Both the position numbers and the translations under genes were made by a program. Below, in pieces: positions 26,346 to 35,223 of a stretch of DNA of 44,496 nucleotides; the first letter of the stretch is position 1; each line of letters opens with the position of its first letter. This stretch comes from Clostridia bacterium (lineage in GTDB: Bacteria; Bacillota; Clostridia; Christensenellales; UBA1242), in contig JAFSVR010000006.1 in NCBI GenBank assembly GCA_017444895.1, forward strand, positions 1 through 44,496, in the 5' to 3' direction. A model generated the notes under the pieces. That model was not told the origin of the DNA, ran no database searches, and was given only the letters and a program-made list of their open reading frames with translations.

Positions 26346-29048
26346 TTGGGAGTATATAAGGATAGAAAAAACAAGCAAATTGAAAATTTCCCAGTCAAAA
26401 AGTTTTTTGGCATTGTTTTGCTCTCATTAAGTGCAATTTGCCTAGTTTCTGCTTGTTTTTCACAGTTTTTTGTTGCGAAATTCATTTTGGGCGTTTTTGG
26501 GTTGCTTGCTTACCCAACGTTTTTGGCTTTAGGGCTTGTTGGCGTTGCCCTCATAATGAACATGAGATATCGCGCAGATAAAAAATTTACGTGGTTAGTT
26601 TTGCTAACCATTATTTCTATTATGGGGCTTTTGCATTCCATATTTAGCGTTAAAGCTTTGTCAGAAATGACATTTTCGCAATATATTTCATATTGTTATG
26701 CAATGCCAAATGGCGTTACGGTTGGTGGGGTTATCATTGGTTTGATTGCTGACCTCATCAGTTGTCTTGTTGGCGGAGTTGGAACATGCGTCTTCTTTGG
26801 AATTTGCATCTGTGTTTTTGGTGGGTTAACCGTTGATTATTCTATTTACAGCAAAGAAAATAAACGTCTTACTTCTGGTTCAAAATATGGTGCATCATAT
26901 GATGAATATGAAGAAGACGAGGAAGAATATATCAAGGTTCCAGCCAGCAATGTTGAACTAGAGAACCTTGATGAAGCTGAAGATAATGAGCAAAATGAAA
27001 TTGTTGCCGATGAGGAAAACAGCGATGAAGATGAAACCAAACAAAGCGCAAGAAGTGTTTTGTTTGGCACTGAACAAGAGGCAGAAGAAGAAACTCCTGA
27101 AGAAACACAATCAGCAAGAGATATTTTGTTTGGAGAAAAGCCTGTTCCAAATATCTATGAAAGCACAAATGAAGAGCGCAGGGCTTGGCTTCAATCAAAT
27201 ACAAACCAAGCGGAAGATGATGAGGATGTTAGCCCTAGAACTCGTGCTTCAAATGTTTTGTTTGGTGCAAGACAAGATGATGCTAGCGAAGATGAGGTTG
27301 ATCATGATGAAGCGATGAATATCTTGGGCATCAGGAGAGGGCGTGGCGTTGAAGAGGATGGTGATGATGCAATTGAGAATTCCGCTTCAAGGCGTGGCAG
27401 TGAAAGAGGTTTGTTTGCAACAGACTTAACATCAAACGAAACTGATGATATCAGCCAGCCATTTGGCAGGGGTGCCGAGAGAAATAGACGTTGGCGTGGA
27501 GAGCAAACGGAGATAGGGCAAGCAACTAAACAGAAAGAAGTTAAGAAGTTTTTGCTTGATGTTAAATATAATCCACCTCCAACAAACATTTTGAAGCTAA
27601 GCAAAGACGATCCTTCAAAGTATAACAAGAACTATGAAGAAAATGCGCGCAGAATTGAGGATAAACTCGAAACATTCAAACTTTCTTGCAAAGTTACAAA
27701 TGTTGTTAGAGGGCCAACAGTAACAAGGTATGAACTTTCTATGCCATCAGGGGTTCCTGTTAAGAAGATTTTGGCATATAATGACGACCTTGCAATGGCG
27801 TTAATGAGCAAGCATGGCGTTAGAATAGAGGCGCCAATTCCAGGTAAAGATGCCGTTGGTGTTGAGGTTCCAAATGATCCAAGAAGCACAGTTTCTTTCA
27901 GGGAGCTTGTTGAAAGCCCAGAATTTCAGTCTTCAACAAAACCATTGCCTGTTGCAATTGGCAAAAACATAACCGGCGAAGTTATTGTTAAGAGCCTTGC
28001 AAAACTTGTTCACGTTTTGGTTGCTGGTTCAACCGGTTCAGGAAAATCTGTTTTCTTGCATAGTCTTATTGTTAGCCTGATGTTTAAGATGTCGCCGCAA
28101 CAATTAAGATTCATTTTGATAGATCCAAAGAGGGTTGAGTTTTCAAGATATAAGGGAATGCCTCATATGATGCTTCCTGATGTTGTCAGCGATGCACAAA
28201 AAGCAGTAAATTCGCTTACTTGGGCTGTTAAAGAAATGCAAAGACGATATCAGATGTTTGAGGAAACAAGAACAAACAATATTGAAACATTCAATCAGTG
28301 TGATGCCGTTAAGAACGGGGATTACAAGAAAATTCCTTATATTGTTATTGTTGTTGATGAACTTGCCGAACTCATGATGGCAGCAAAGAAAGAGGTTGAA
28401 GAGCAAATCAGACGTCTTTCTCAGCTTGCCCGTGCATGCGGAATTCACCTTGTTCTTGCAACCCAAAGACCTTCTGTTGAAGTTGTTACTGGAACGATTA
28501 AAGCGAACCTTCCAAGCCGTATTGCCTTCGCGCTTACCAACTATGTTGATTCAAAAACTATTCTTGATGAGCCTGGTGCAGAAAACTTGCTTGGAATGGG
28601 AGATATGTTGTTCTCTCCTCAGGATATGCCAACTCCAGTTAGATTGCAGGCCGCATATATTTCTGATGACGAAGTTGAAAAGTGTATTAAATACATACGT
28701 GAAAACAACGAATGCGATTATGATGAAGAGGTTGAAAAGGAAATTTATGCAACCAAAGAAGAACCAGAAGATGCTGGCGATGCTTCGGCAGTTAACATTG
28801 AGCAACCTGTTGATCATTCAAACACTATGGATCCATATCTTCCAGCGGCATTGAAGTTCTTTATTGAGAGCAAAAAAGGTTCAGTTAATATGATTCAACG
28901 TAGGTTTTATGTCGGATATTCCCGTGCTGCAAGAATTGTTGATCAAATGGAACTTAGGGGATATGTTAGCCCTGCAAATGGCAGTAAGAACCGTGAGGTC
29001 CTGATTACAATGGACGAATTTATTGATATTTTTGGTGATAAAGTATAA
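26346..29048 (+). CDS. ftsK: DNA translocase FtsK/SpoIIIE
   Basis: Septal motor that pumps chromosomal DNA and activates Xer recombination. Four N-terminal spans lie within residues 20-170. An acidic linker (about 185-390) contains three copies of an A-R/S-x-x-LFG motif. The motor has VAGSTGSGKSVFLHSL (Walker A), VIVVDELAELMM (Walker B) and ATQRPSVEVVTGTIKANLPS. The gamma winged helix, which reads KOPS/SRS DNA signals, is QRRFYVGYSRAARIVDQME. Length 900 residues. The start is TTG 26346 after GGGGTGA; no ATG is better placed. The stop overlaps rimO in TAATG. Confidence 0.96.
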   Translation: MGVYKDRKNKQIENFPVKKFFGIVLLSLSAICLVSACFSQFFVAKFILGVFGLLAYPTFLALGLVGVALIMNMRYRADKKFTWLVLLTIISIMGLLHSIFSVKALSEMTFSQYISYCYAMPNGVTVGGVIIGLIADLISCLVGGVGTCVFFGICICVFGGLTVDYSIYSKENKRLTSGSKYGASYDEYEEDEEEYIKVPASNVELENLDEAEDNEQNEIVADEENSDEDETKQSARSVLFGTEQEAEEETPEETQSARDILFGEKPVPNIYESTNEERRAWLQSNTNQAEDDEDVSPRTRASNVLFGARQDDASEDEVDHDEAMNILGIRRGRGVEEDGDDAIENSASRRGSERGLFATDLTSNETDDISQPFGRGAERNRRWRGEQTEIGQATKQKEVKKFLLDVKYNPPPTNILKLSKDDPSKYNKNYEENARRIEDKLETFKLSCKVTNVVRGPTVTRYELSMPSGVPVKKILAYNDDLAMALMSKHGVRIEAPIPGKDAVGVEVPNDPRSTVSFRELVESPEFQSSTKPLPVAIGKNITGEVIVKSLAKLVHVLVAGSTGSGKSVFLHSLIVSLMFKMSPQQLRFILIDPKRVEFSRYKGMPHMMLPDVVSDAQKAVNSLTWAVKEMQRRYQMFEETRTNNIETFNQCDAVKNGDYKKIPYIVIVVDELAELMMAAKKEVEEQIRRLSQLARACGIHLVLATQRPSVEVVTGTIKANLPSRIAFALTNYVDSKTILDEPGAENLLGMGDMLFSPQDMPTPVRLQAAYISDDEVEKCIKYIRENNECDYDEEVEKEIYATKEEPEDAGDASAVNIEQPVDHSNTMDPYLPAALKFFIESKKGSVNMIQRRFYVGYSRAARIVDQMELRGYVSPANGSKNREVLITMDEFIDIFGDKV

Positions 29049-30385
29049 TGAGAAAAGTTAAAAAAACAATTGGGATTGTGTCGCTTGGATGCGATAAAAA
29101 CAGGGTTGACACAGAGATTATGATAACATATCTGCAAAACTCAGGATATGCATTAACAAGTGATCCGGCGAGGGCAGATGTTATCATAATCAACACTTGT
29201 GCATTCATTGAAAGCGCAAGGAAAGAGGCAATTTCTTCAATTGAAGAAATGCTTGCATACAAGAAAAGTGGTAGATGCGAGAAGATTATTGTTACTGGTT
29301 GCATGCCACAAAAATATCTGCCACAACTTAAAAGCGAATTTCCAGAAGTTGATGCTTTTATGGGTATTTCACAATATCCAGAAATTGATGGCATAATTGA
29401 TAAGGTTTATGCTTCTAAAAAACAATTAGTTTTTGTTGGCGAACCTAACACCGTTCCACATGTTCAAAACAGGGTTGTTACAACCCCGAACCACTATGCA
29501 TATCTTAAAATTGCTGATGGTTGCGATAATTATTGCACATTTTGCACAATTCCATATATCCGTGGGCGATATCGTAGCAAGCCAATTGAACTTCTAATGG
29601 AAGAAGCAAAAGAACTTGTGCATGAAGGCGCAAAAGAACTTATCTTGGTTGCTCAAGACGTAACCAAATATGGAACAGATCTATATAATAAGCCAACGCT
29701 TGTTGAACTTATAAAGCGCCTTTCAAGAATAAGAGATTTGAAGTGGATAAGACTTCTTTATTGCTATCCTGAAAACGTTTCTCAAGAACTGCTTGATGAG
29801 ATGGTAAGGAATAATAAACTTTGCAACTACCTTGACATTCCAATGCAACACGTAAGTAATAAACTGCTTAAAGCAATGAATAGGCATATTGATAAGGATA
29901 AGCAAATTGAGCTTATTGAAAGAATTAAGGCAATGCCTCAAAAAATTGCCATAAGAACAACTTTTATGGTTGGCTTTCCGGGTGAAACCGAAGAAGACCA
30001 ACAAGAACTTCTTGAATTCATTAAAAAATATAAACTCACACACGTTGGATTCTTTGAATATAGTAAAGAAGATGGAACGGTTGCAAGCAAAATGCCAGGC
30101 CAGGTTCCAGAAAAAGTTAAGCATTCTCGGCTTCTTGAAGCGGTTGATGTTGCAGATAAAATTGCAAAACAAAACCGAAACGGTATGGTTGGGCAAACCG
30201 TTGAAGTTGTGTATGAAGGAATTGACTACGACAAGGAATTGTTCTATGGCCGAAGTCAATATCAAGCGCCAGACGTTGACAATCTTGTTTATTTCAAATC
30301 AAAGCAATTTGTTGATGTTGGCGAGTTCTATAACGTTAAAATAACAAAAAATCTTGGTGATGATTTTAAGGGGGAAGTTATATGA
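29048..30385 (+). CDS. rimO: Ribosomal protein S12 methylthiotransferase RimO
   Basis: Radical SAM enzyme that methylthiolates an aspartate of S12. The UPF0004 domain starts TIGIVSLGCDKNRVDTE and has NTCAFIESARKEA and TGCMPQKY, giving the three N-terminal cluster cysteines. The radical SAM motif CDNYCTFC (CxxxCxxC) follows in IADGCDNYCTFCTIPYIRG, and a TRAM domain ends the 445-residue protein. SLGCDKNRVD and CAFIESA are RimO-type, not MiaB-type. Translation is coupled to ftsK (TAATG) and to pgsA (ATGA overlap). Confidence 0.94.
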   Translation: MRKVKKTIGIVSLGCDKNRVDTEIMITYLQNSGYALTSDPARADVIIINTCAFIESARKEAISSIEEMLAYKKSGRCEKIIVTGCMPQKYLPQLKSEFPEVDAFMGISQYPEIDGIIDKVYASKKQLVFVGEPNTVPHVQNRVVTTPNHYAYLKIADGCDNYCTFCTIPYIRGRYRSKPIELLMEEAKELVHEGAKELILVAQDVTKYGTDLYNKPTLVELIKRLSRIRDLKWIRLLYCYPENVSQELLDEMVRNNKLCNYLDIPMQHVSNKLLKAMNRHIDKDKQIELIERIKAMPQKIAIRTTFMVGFPGETEEDQQELLEFIKKYKLTHVGFFEYSKEDGTVASKMPGQVPEKVKHSRLLEAVDVADKIAKQNRNGMVGQTVEVVYEGIDYDKELFYGRSQYQAPDVDNLVYFKSKQFVDVGEFYNVKITKNLGDDFKGEVI

Positions 30386-31074
30386 AAAAACTTAACTTAG
30401 CAAACAAATTAACAATTTCAAGAATAATATGCACACCACTTATGGTGCTCTTGTTCTTGCTTCCAATTCCGCTTGGAATTGGCAAGTTCTTTGCGCTTGG
30501 TGTTTATATTATCGCCTGCGTAACCGATTTCTTTGATGGAAAGGTCGCAAGGAAATATAATCAAGTTTCAGACTTTGGGAAATTTGCCGATCAAATTGCC
30601 GATAAATTTTTAACAACATCAGCGCTCATCTGTGTTGCTTTCTATATCACAGATGCATGGCTTGCAACACTGGTTATCTTAGTTGTTGTTTTAAGAGATA
30701 TTTTGATTTCCGGCGTGAGAATGCTTGCAGCCAAAGACGGCGTTGTTATTGCTGCTGATATTTTTGGAAAAATCAAGTCGTTTGTTCTTGATTGCGGTTG
30801 CATCGTTGCAATGTTCTATATTGGTTGTGCTTTTGCTGGCTGGATGTCAAACTTCTTCAGAGTTCTTGCATTGGTTGGTGTTGTTGGTGGTGCAATTTTA
30901 GCATTGATTTCATGTTGCATCTACATGACAAACGCTTGGCCACTTATAACAAAGAGCCTTGAAGGTGCTCAAGAAAACAATGAAAAAGCACCAGAAGAAG
31001 CTACTGAGCAACCTGAAAAAGAGGCTGATGAGCCAAAAGAAGAAGCGGAAAAACCAGAAAAAACCGAAGAATAA
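30382..31074 (+). CDS. pgsA: CDP-diacylglycerol-glycerol-3-phosphate 3-phosphatidyltransferase
   Basis: Integral membrane enzyme making phosphatidylglycerol phosphate. The CDP-alcohol phosphotransferase motif D-x2-D-G-x2-A-R-x8-G-x3-D-x3-D is visible in TDFFDGKVARKYNQVSDFGK followed by FADQIADK. About six hydrophobic segments are present. The last 35 residues form a Glu/Pro/Lys tail beyond the usual enzyme. It overlaps rimO by four bases. cinA, which normally follows in Firmicutes, is absent; recA is next with its own promoter. Confidence 0.93.
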   Translation: MKKLNLANKLTISRIICTPLMVLLFLLPIPLGIGKFFALGVYIIACVTDFFDGKVARKYNQVSDFGKFADQIADKFLTTSALICVAFYITDAWLATLVILVVVLRDILISGVRMLAAKDGVVIAADIFGKIKSFVLDCGCIVAMFYIGCAFAGWMSNFFRVLALVGVVGGAILALISCCIYMTNAWPLITKSLEGAQENNEKAPEEATEQPEKEADEPKEEAEKPEKTEE

Positions 31075-31098
31075 ATCAAATTTGAAAATTTTTCAAAA

Positions 31099-31120
31099 TT
31101 TTCAAACAAATGTTTGAAAA
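31099..31120. promoter_or_regulatory. Putative LexA operator upstream of recA
   Basis: TTTTCAAACA and its inverted copy TGTTTGAAAA lie two bases apart, a perfect 10-2-10 dyad ending 4 bases before the -35 element. The core CAAACAAATGTTTG recurs, with one change, at the lexA promoter (41816-41829). It could also fold as a weak pgsA terminator. Confidence 0.7.
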
Positions 31121-31124
31121 TTGT

Positions 31125-31153
31125 TTGCATTATTTTTTTTAGCGTGATATAAT
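31125..31153 (+). promoter_or_regulatory. recA promoter
   Basis: TTGCAT (31125-31130), 17-base spacer, TATAAT (31148-31153), directly after the putative LexA dyad. Confidence 0.85.
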
Positions 31154-31200
31154 TAGGGTGTAAAACAAAAAGGGAAAATTCAAAATTTGAGGATGAAATT

Positions 31201-32241
31201 ATGAACGAAAAAGAAAAAGCTCTTGAGCAGGCAATTGCTCAAATTGAAAAACAATTCGGAAAAGGAAGCATAATGAAACTTGGTGAGGCTCCTCATCAAG
31301 AAGTTAATGTTATTCCAACCGGTTGCTTAACACTGGATATGGCGCTAGGTATTGGCGGTGTTCCAAGAGGAAGAATTATTGAAATATATGGGCCAGAATC
31401 TTCTGGTAAAACAACCGTTTCTTTGCACATTATTGCTGAGGCACAAAGGTTGGGTGGAACAGCAGCGTTTATTGATGCTGAGCACGCACTTGATCCAGTT
31501 TATGCTGCAAGACTTGGTGTTGACACTCAAAACCTCTATGTTTCACAACCCGACACCGGTGAGCAAGGGCTTGAAATCTGCGAGTCGCTTGTTAGGAGTG
31601 GTTCGGTTGATATCGTTGTTATAGACTCAGTTGCAGCATTAACGCCAAAGGCTGAAATTGACGGAGAAATGGGCGATTCACATGTTGGTTTGCAAGCAAG
31701 ACTTATGAGCCAAGCGCTGAGAAAACTTGCCGGGATAACCAGCAAAACCAACACGTGTGTTGTTTTCATTAACCAACTTCGTGAAAAGGTTGGAGTTATG
31801 TTTGGTAACCCAGAAACAACACCTGGTGGAAAGGCGCTTAAGTTCTATGCCAGCATAAGGCTTGACGTGCGCAAAGGAGAAGTTTTGAAAGACGGCGCTG
31901 ACAACATTGGTTCAAGAACTAAGGTTAAAGTTGTCAAAAATAAACTTGCTCCTCCTTTCAAAACCGCTGAATTTGATATAATCTATGGCCTTGGAATCAG
32001 TAAAGAGGGTTGTATTCTTGACCTTGCAATTGAAAACGATATTATCGTTAAGAGCGGGGCTTGGTTCTCATATAATGGTGAAAAGATTGCACAAGGTAAA
32101 GAAAACGCCAAGGCATATCTTGCAAACAATCCAAAGCTTCTTAAAGAGGTTGAAGATAAGGTTAAAGAAAAGATGGCAGAAGGCGGGGTTGTCCCAAAAT
32201 CTTCTGCTGAATCGGCCGAAGAAACAGTTGATGTTGAATAG
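31201..32241 (+). CDS. recA: Recombinase RecA
   Basis: Strand-exchange protein and LexA coprotease. [15 protein letters not shown], Walker [37 protein letters not shown], the L1/L2 loop regions around [16 protein letters not shown] and [20 protein letters not shown] are all intact. Length 346 residues with a short acidic C-terminal tail ([11 protein letters not shown]), as usual. GAGGATG precedes the ATG. It is monocistronic, with the operator and promoter above and a strong terminator. Confidence 0.98.
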   Translation: MNEKEKALEQAIAQIEKQFGKGSIMKLGEAPHQEVNVIPTGCLTLDMALGIGGVPRGRIIEIYGPESSGKTTVSLHIIAEAQRLGGTAAFIDAEHALDPVYAARLGVDTQNLYVSQPDTGEQGLEICESLVRSGSVDIVVIDSVAALTPKAEIDGEMGDSHVGLQARLMSQALRKLAGITSKTNTCVVFINQLREKVGVMFGNPETTPGGKALKFYASIRLDVRKGEVLKDGADNIGSRTKVKVVKNKLAPPFKTAEFDIIYGLGISKEGCILDLAIENDIIVKSGAWFSYNGEKIAQGKENAKAYLANNPKLLKEVEDKVKEKMAEGGVVPKSSAESAEETVDVE

Positions 32242-32267
32242 GGCATAGAATTTAATGAATTTATAAT

Positions 32268-32317
32268 CAAAAACAGACATTTTTGCTAATTGCGAATTTT
32301 GTCTGTTTTTTGTTTTT
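32268..32317 (+). terminator. Intrinsic terminator after recA
   Basis: AAAACAGACA and TGTCTGTTTT form a 10-bp outer stem with a further short inner stem, then a T-rich run. Confidence 0.85.
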
Positions 32318-32338
32318 ATATATAACTATTTAATATTC

Positions 32339-32368
32339 TTGACAAAGATTTTTTCTATATGATATATT
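32339..32368 (+). promoter_or_regulatory. rny promoter
   Basis: TTGACA (32339-32344), 18-base spacer, TATATT (32363-32368). It is followed by a leader of about 100 bases. Confidence 0.75.
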
Positions 32369-32374
32369 TTATAT

Positions 32375-32457
32375 ATGGTAACAGGTTAAAATCTAGTTAT
32401 CTGCGAATATCGCAGTCAACATATAAAAAATTGAATATTATAATGTTGTTTTACCAT
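32375..32457 (+). promoter_or_regulatory. Structured 5' leader of rny mRNA
   Basis: ATGGTAA (32375-32381) can pair with TTACCAT (32451-32457), closing a domain that contains the perfect hairpin CTGCGA-ATA-TCGCAG (32401-32415). The closing stem ends 1-2 bases before the AAAGGAGG site of rny. An RNA-based control element, for example autoregulation by the encoded RNase, is possible. Confidence 0.45.
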
Positions 32458-32473
32458 AAAAGGAGGGTATAAT

Positions 32474-34036
32474 ATGAGTGTTACACTTGGTATTGTGCTT
32501 GCCTTTGTTGCATTATTTTTAGGAGTGGCTGGTGGCTATGTTGTTAATAGCCAAGTCGTTAAAAAGCGTGCCAGCAATGCGCAAGTTAAAGCAAACAAAT
32601 TAATTGAAGATGCCGAAAACCAGGCCAAGGCATTAAAGAAAGAGGCCATGCTTGAAGCAAAGGAAGAGGCAATTAAGCTTAAAACTGAAACAGAAAACGA
32701 ACTTAAAGAACGCAGAGCTGAAGTTGCCAGAATGGAAAATAGAGCCATTCAAAAAGAAGAAAGCCTTGATAGGAAAGAAGAGGCTTTGGACAAGAAACAA
32801 GCCGCAATTGATCAACTTAAAGCAGATCATGAAAACAAAATCAAAGAACTTGAAAAAAGAGAAGAATCAATCACAGAACGCCTTGCAGAAGTAGATAAAG
32901 AGCTTGAAAGAGTAAGCGGGCTTTCAAAAGAAGAGGCGAAGACCCAACTCATTGCAACAATAACAGACGAGGCGAACAAAGAGGCTGGCGTTATTGTTAG
33001 GGAGATTGAGGCAAAGGCAAAAGAAGAGGGCGAACAAAAAGCTCGCAACATAATCACGCTTGCAATTCAAAAATGTGCAACTGATCAAACAAGCGAAGTT
33101 ACGGTTTCATCTGTTGAACTTCCTAATGATGAAATGAAGGGGCGCATTATTGGGCGAGAGGGCCGAAATATTCGAGCTATTGAATCTGCAACAGGAGTTG
33201 AACTCATTGTTGACGACACACCAGGAACGATAACTCTTTCTTGCTTTGATCCAATAAGGCGTGAAGTTGCAAGACAAACCCTTGAAAAACTTATCACTGA
33301 TGGCCGAATTCATCCAGCAAGAATTGAAGATATCGTTGATAAGGTTAAGAAAGATATTGAAAAAACCATTAAAGAGTCTGGGGAAAACGCAACTTTTGAA
33401 GCAGGAATATATAATCTTCACCCAGAACTTATCAAGTTGCTTGGTAGGTTGCAATATAGAACAAGCTATGGTCAAAATTGCTTGAAACATAGTTTGGAAA
33501 CAAGCTTTATCGCAGGCCTTTTGGCTGGCGAACTTGGTGCTGATGTTGCCCTTGCTAAGCGTGGTGGACTTCTTCATGATATAGGTAAAGCCCTAGATTT
33601 TGAAATGGAAGGAACCCATGTTGACCTTGGCGTTGAGGTTGCTAAGAAATATAAGGAAAGCCCAGAGGTTATTCATTGCATAGAGGCTCACCATGGCGCT
33701 GTTGAATATCAATCAATTGAAGCAATCTTGGTTCAAGTTGCCGATGCAATTTCATCAAGCCGTCCAGGGGCAAGAAGAGAATCTCTTGAAACTTATGTTA
33801 AGCGTCTTGAGAAGCTTGAATCAATTGCAAATAGTTTCAAGGGCGTTGCTTCAAGTTATGCTATTCAAGCAGGGCGTGAAGTTAGAATTGCTGTTAAGCC
33901 AGAAGAAGTTAGCGACACGGGTATTGTTGTTCTTGCTAAAGATATTGCAAGAAAGATTGAGTCTGAACTTGAATATCCAGGCCAAATCAAAGTCAACATA
34001 ATTCGTGAAACACGCGCAACTGATATTGCTTCGTAA
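32474..34036 (+). CDS. rny: Ribonuclease Y
   Basis: Membrane-bound endoribonuclease initiating mRNA decay. An N-terminal span ([19 protein letters not shown]) is followed by a long coiled coil (about 25-170), a KH domain ([17 protein letters not shown]) and an HD domain with [15 protein letters not shown] and IEAHHG. Length 520 residues is standard. AAAGGAGG precedes the ATG. It follows recA as in Bacillus, but ymdB and spoVS do not follow it. It ends at a bidirectional terminator shared with the convergent recombinase gene. Confidence 0.97.
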   Translation: MSVTLGIVLAFVALFLGVAGGYVVNSQVVKKRASNAQVKANKLIEDAENQAKALKKEAMLEAKEEAIKLKTETENELKERRAEVARMENRAIQKEESLDRKEEALDKKQAAIDQLKADHENKIKELEKREESITERLAEVDKELERVSGLSKEEAKTQLIATITDEANKEAGVIVREIEAKAKEEGEQKARNIITLAIQKCATDQTSEVTVSSVELPNDEMKGRIIGREGRNIRAIESATGVELIVDDTPGTITLSCFDPIRREVARQTLEKLITDGRIHPARIEDIVDKVKKDIEKTIKESGENATFEAGIYNLHPELIKLLGRLQYRTSYGQNCLKHSLETSFIAGLLAGELGADVALAKRGGLLHDIGKALDFEMEGTHVDLGVEVAKKYKESPEVIHCIEAHHGAVEYQSIEAILVQVADAISSSRPGARRESLETYVKRLEKLESIANSFKGVASSYAIQAGREVRIAVKPEEVSDTGIVVLAKDIARKIESELEYPGQIKVNIIRETRATDIAS

Positions 34037-34037
34037 T

Positions 34038-34088
34038 GCAAATTAAAAAAAGACATATTTTTGATTTGATATGTCTTTTTTATTTGCA
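34038..34088. terminator. Bidirectional terminator between rny and the recombinase gene
   Basis: AAAAAGACATAT and ATATGTCTTTTT form a 12-bp stem around a 10-base loop, extended outward by GCAAAT/ATTTGC. A-rich and T-rich flanks serve both strands. Confidence 0.85.
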
Positions 34089-34090
34089 AA

Positions 34091-35143
34091 TCAATTTTCT
34101 CTTAATTTAACCTTGTTTGCTGCTTGTCGGCGTATCTCATCGCTCATTGCGGCATAGTGTTTTTTGGTTGTATTAACGTCTTTATGCCCCAAAACGTCGG
34201 CAACAATATAAATATCCTGTGTTTCTTGATAAAGCGCTGTGCCATAGGTTGAACGAAGCTTGTGGGGCGTTATGTGTTTAAGTGGGGTGGTTATTTCGCT
34301 ATACTTTTTAACCAGCTTTTGAACGGCACGTGTTGTTATTCTTTTGTTTTGCAGAGATGTGAAAAGGGCTGGTTCGTTTGCAAGATTTTGGTTTTTATTG
34401 CGAAGCTCTAGCCAATTTTCAAGGGCTTCGCGTATTTCATCACCAAAATATATAACAACCTGGTTTCCACCTTTGCGGGTTATTCTTAGCCCGCCAACTT
34501 CAAAATCCACGTCGGAAACATCAAGACCAACACATTCGCTAACACGCATTCCCGTTCCCAAAAGGGTGGTTAGAATTGCAACATCTCTAACTTTTGTGTG
34601 TTCATGGTATGCTTTTGCGTTACCTGAAAGCCCATCACCATATTCAGCTTCATTGAGAAATTTTGCGACTTCGTCTGCTTCAAGCCGAATGATTGTTTTA
34701 TCGTGGAGTTTTGGAATGTCCACATTGCTGGCAACATTGCTTGAAATGAGACCTCGTTTGAAATAGTATTTAAGAAAACTGCGAATGGTTGCAATTTTTC
34801 GAGCTTTGCCATCTTCATTGTTGTGTTGAACTTTTCCATTGGCATTATAGTGGCCAATATCTGAGATGAAGCGCTCAATATTTCGGCTTGTTATGTTATC
34901 TAGGTCAGCTGGGGTGAGGTTTTCAATGGTTTTTCCATTAAACACCTTTGTGTTTGAGAATAAATATGTGAAAAAAAGGCGCAAATCATAGGCATAATTG
35001 AGTCTTGTTAAAACGCTGGTGTTGTTTTCAATGCCGAGGAAAAAATCCTCGCAGAAAGGGGGAAGATCGCTGACAATCTTCCAAATGGTTTTTTCGTTTT
35101 TTGAATTGCGTTCATTAAAGTATGTTTGACTTCCCATATACAC
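34091..35143 (-). CDS. Tyrosine recombinase, XerS-sized
   Basis: A 350-residue tyrosine recombinase with the complete active site: GTGMRVSE (Arg200), TRKGG (Lys224), HKLRST (His294 and Arg297), GHKD (His320) and KKHY (Tyr330). An N-terminal SAM-like core-binding domain covers about residues 25-135. Length fits XerS-type single Xer proteins of streptococci and lactococci better than the ~300-residue XerC/XerD. No other recombinase is present and the usual xerC near trmFO is missing, so it may be the chromosome-dimer resolvase that partners FtsK; a remnant of an integrated element is the alternative. The start may be ATG 35143 or the ATG two codons later. Convergent with rny. Confidence 0.88.
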   Translation of the reverse strand: MYMGSQTYFNERNSKNEKTIWKIVSDLPPFCEDFFLGIENNTSVLTRLNYAYDLRLFFTYLFSNTKVFNGKTIENLTPADLDNITSRNIERFISDIGHYNANGKVQHNNEDGKARKIATIRSFLKYYFKRGLISSNVASNVDIPKLHDKTIIRLEADEVAKFLNEAEYGDGLSGNAKAYHEHTKVRDVAILTTLLGTGMRVSECVGLDVSDVDFEVGGLRITRKGGNQVVIYFGDEIREALENWLELRNKNQNLANEPALFTSLQNKRITTRAVQKLVKKYSEITTPLKHITPHKLRSTYGTALYQETQDIYIVADVLGHKDVNTTKKHYAAMSDEIRRQAANKVKLREN

Positions 35144-35189
35144 CTAAATTATATATCAAATTAGATTTTTTTCAAAAGAATTTTGAAAC

Positions 35190-35219
35190 AAAAAAGCCTC
35201 AAAGTTTATTGAGGCTTTC
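35190..35219 (-). terminator. Intrinsic terminator of the PadR-domain gene
   Basis: AAAAGCCTCAA and TTGAGGCTTT pair around AGTTTA. On the minus strand the stem is followed by a T-run, five bases beyond the stop codon. Confidence 0.85.
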
Positions 35220-35223
35220 ATTA

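Noticed and set aside
29723..30265. 180-codon minus-strand frame opposite rimO
   Set aside because: Antisense shadow of a well-identified radical SAM gene.
29048..30385. MiaB instead of RimO
   Set aside because: The opening SLGCDKNRVD and CAFIESA are RimO-type; MiaB has a different N-terminal signature.
33107..33577. 156-codon minus-strand frame opposite rny
   Set aside because: Antisense shadow of the KH/HD region of RNase Y.
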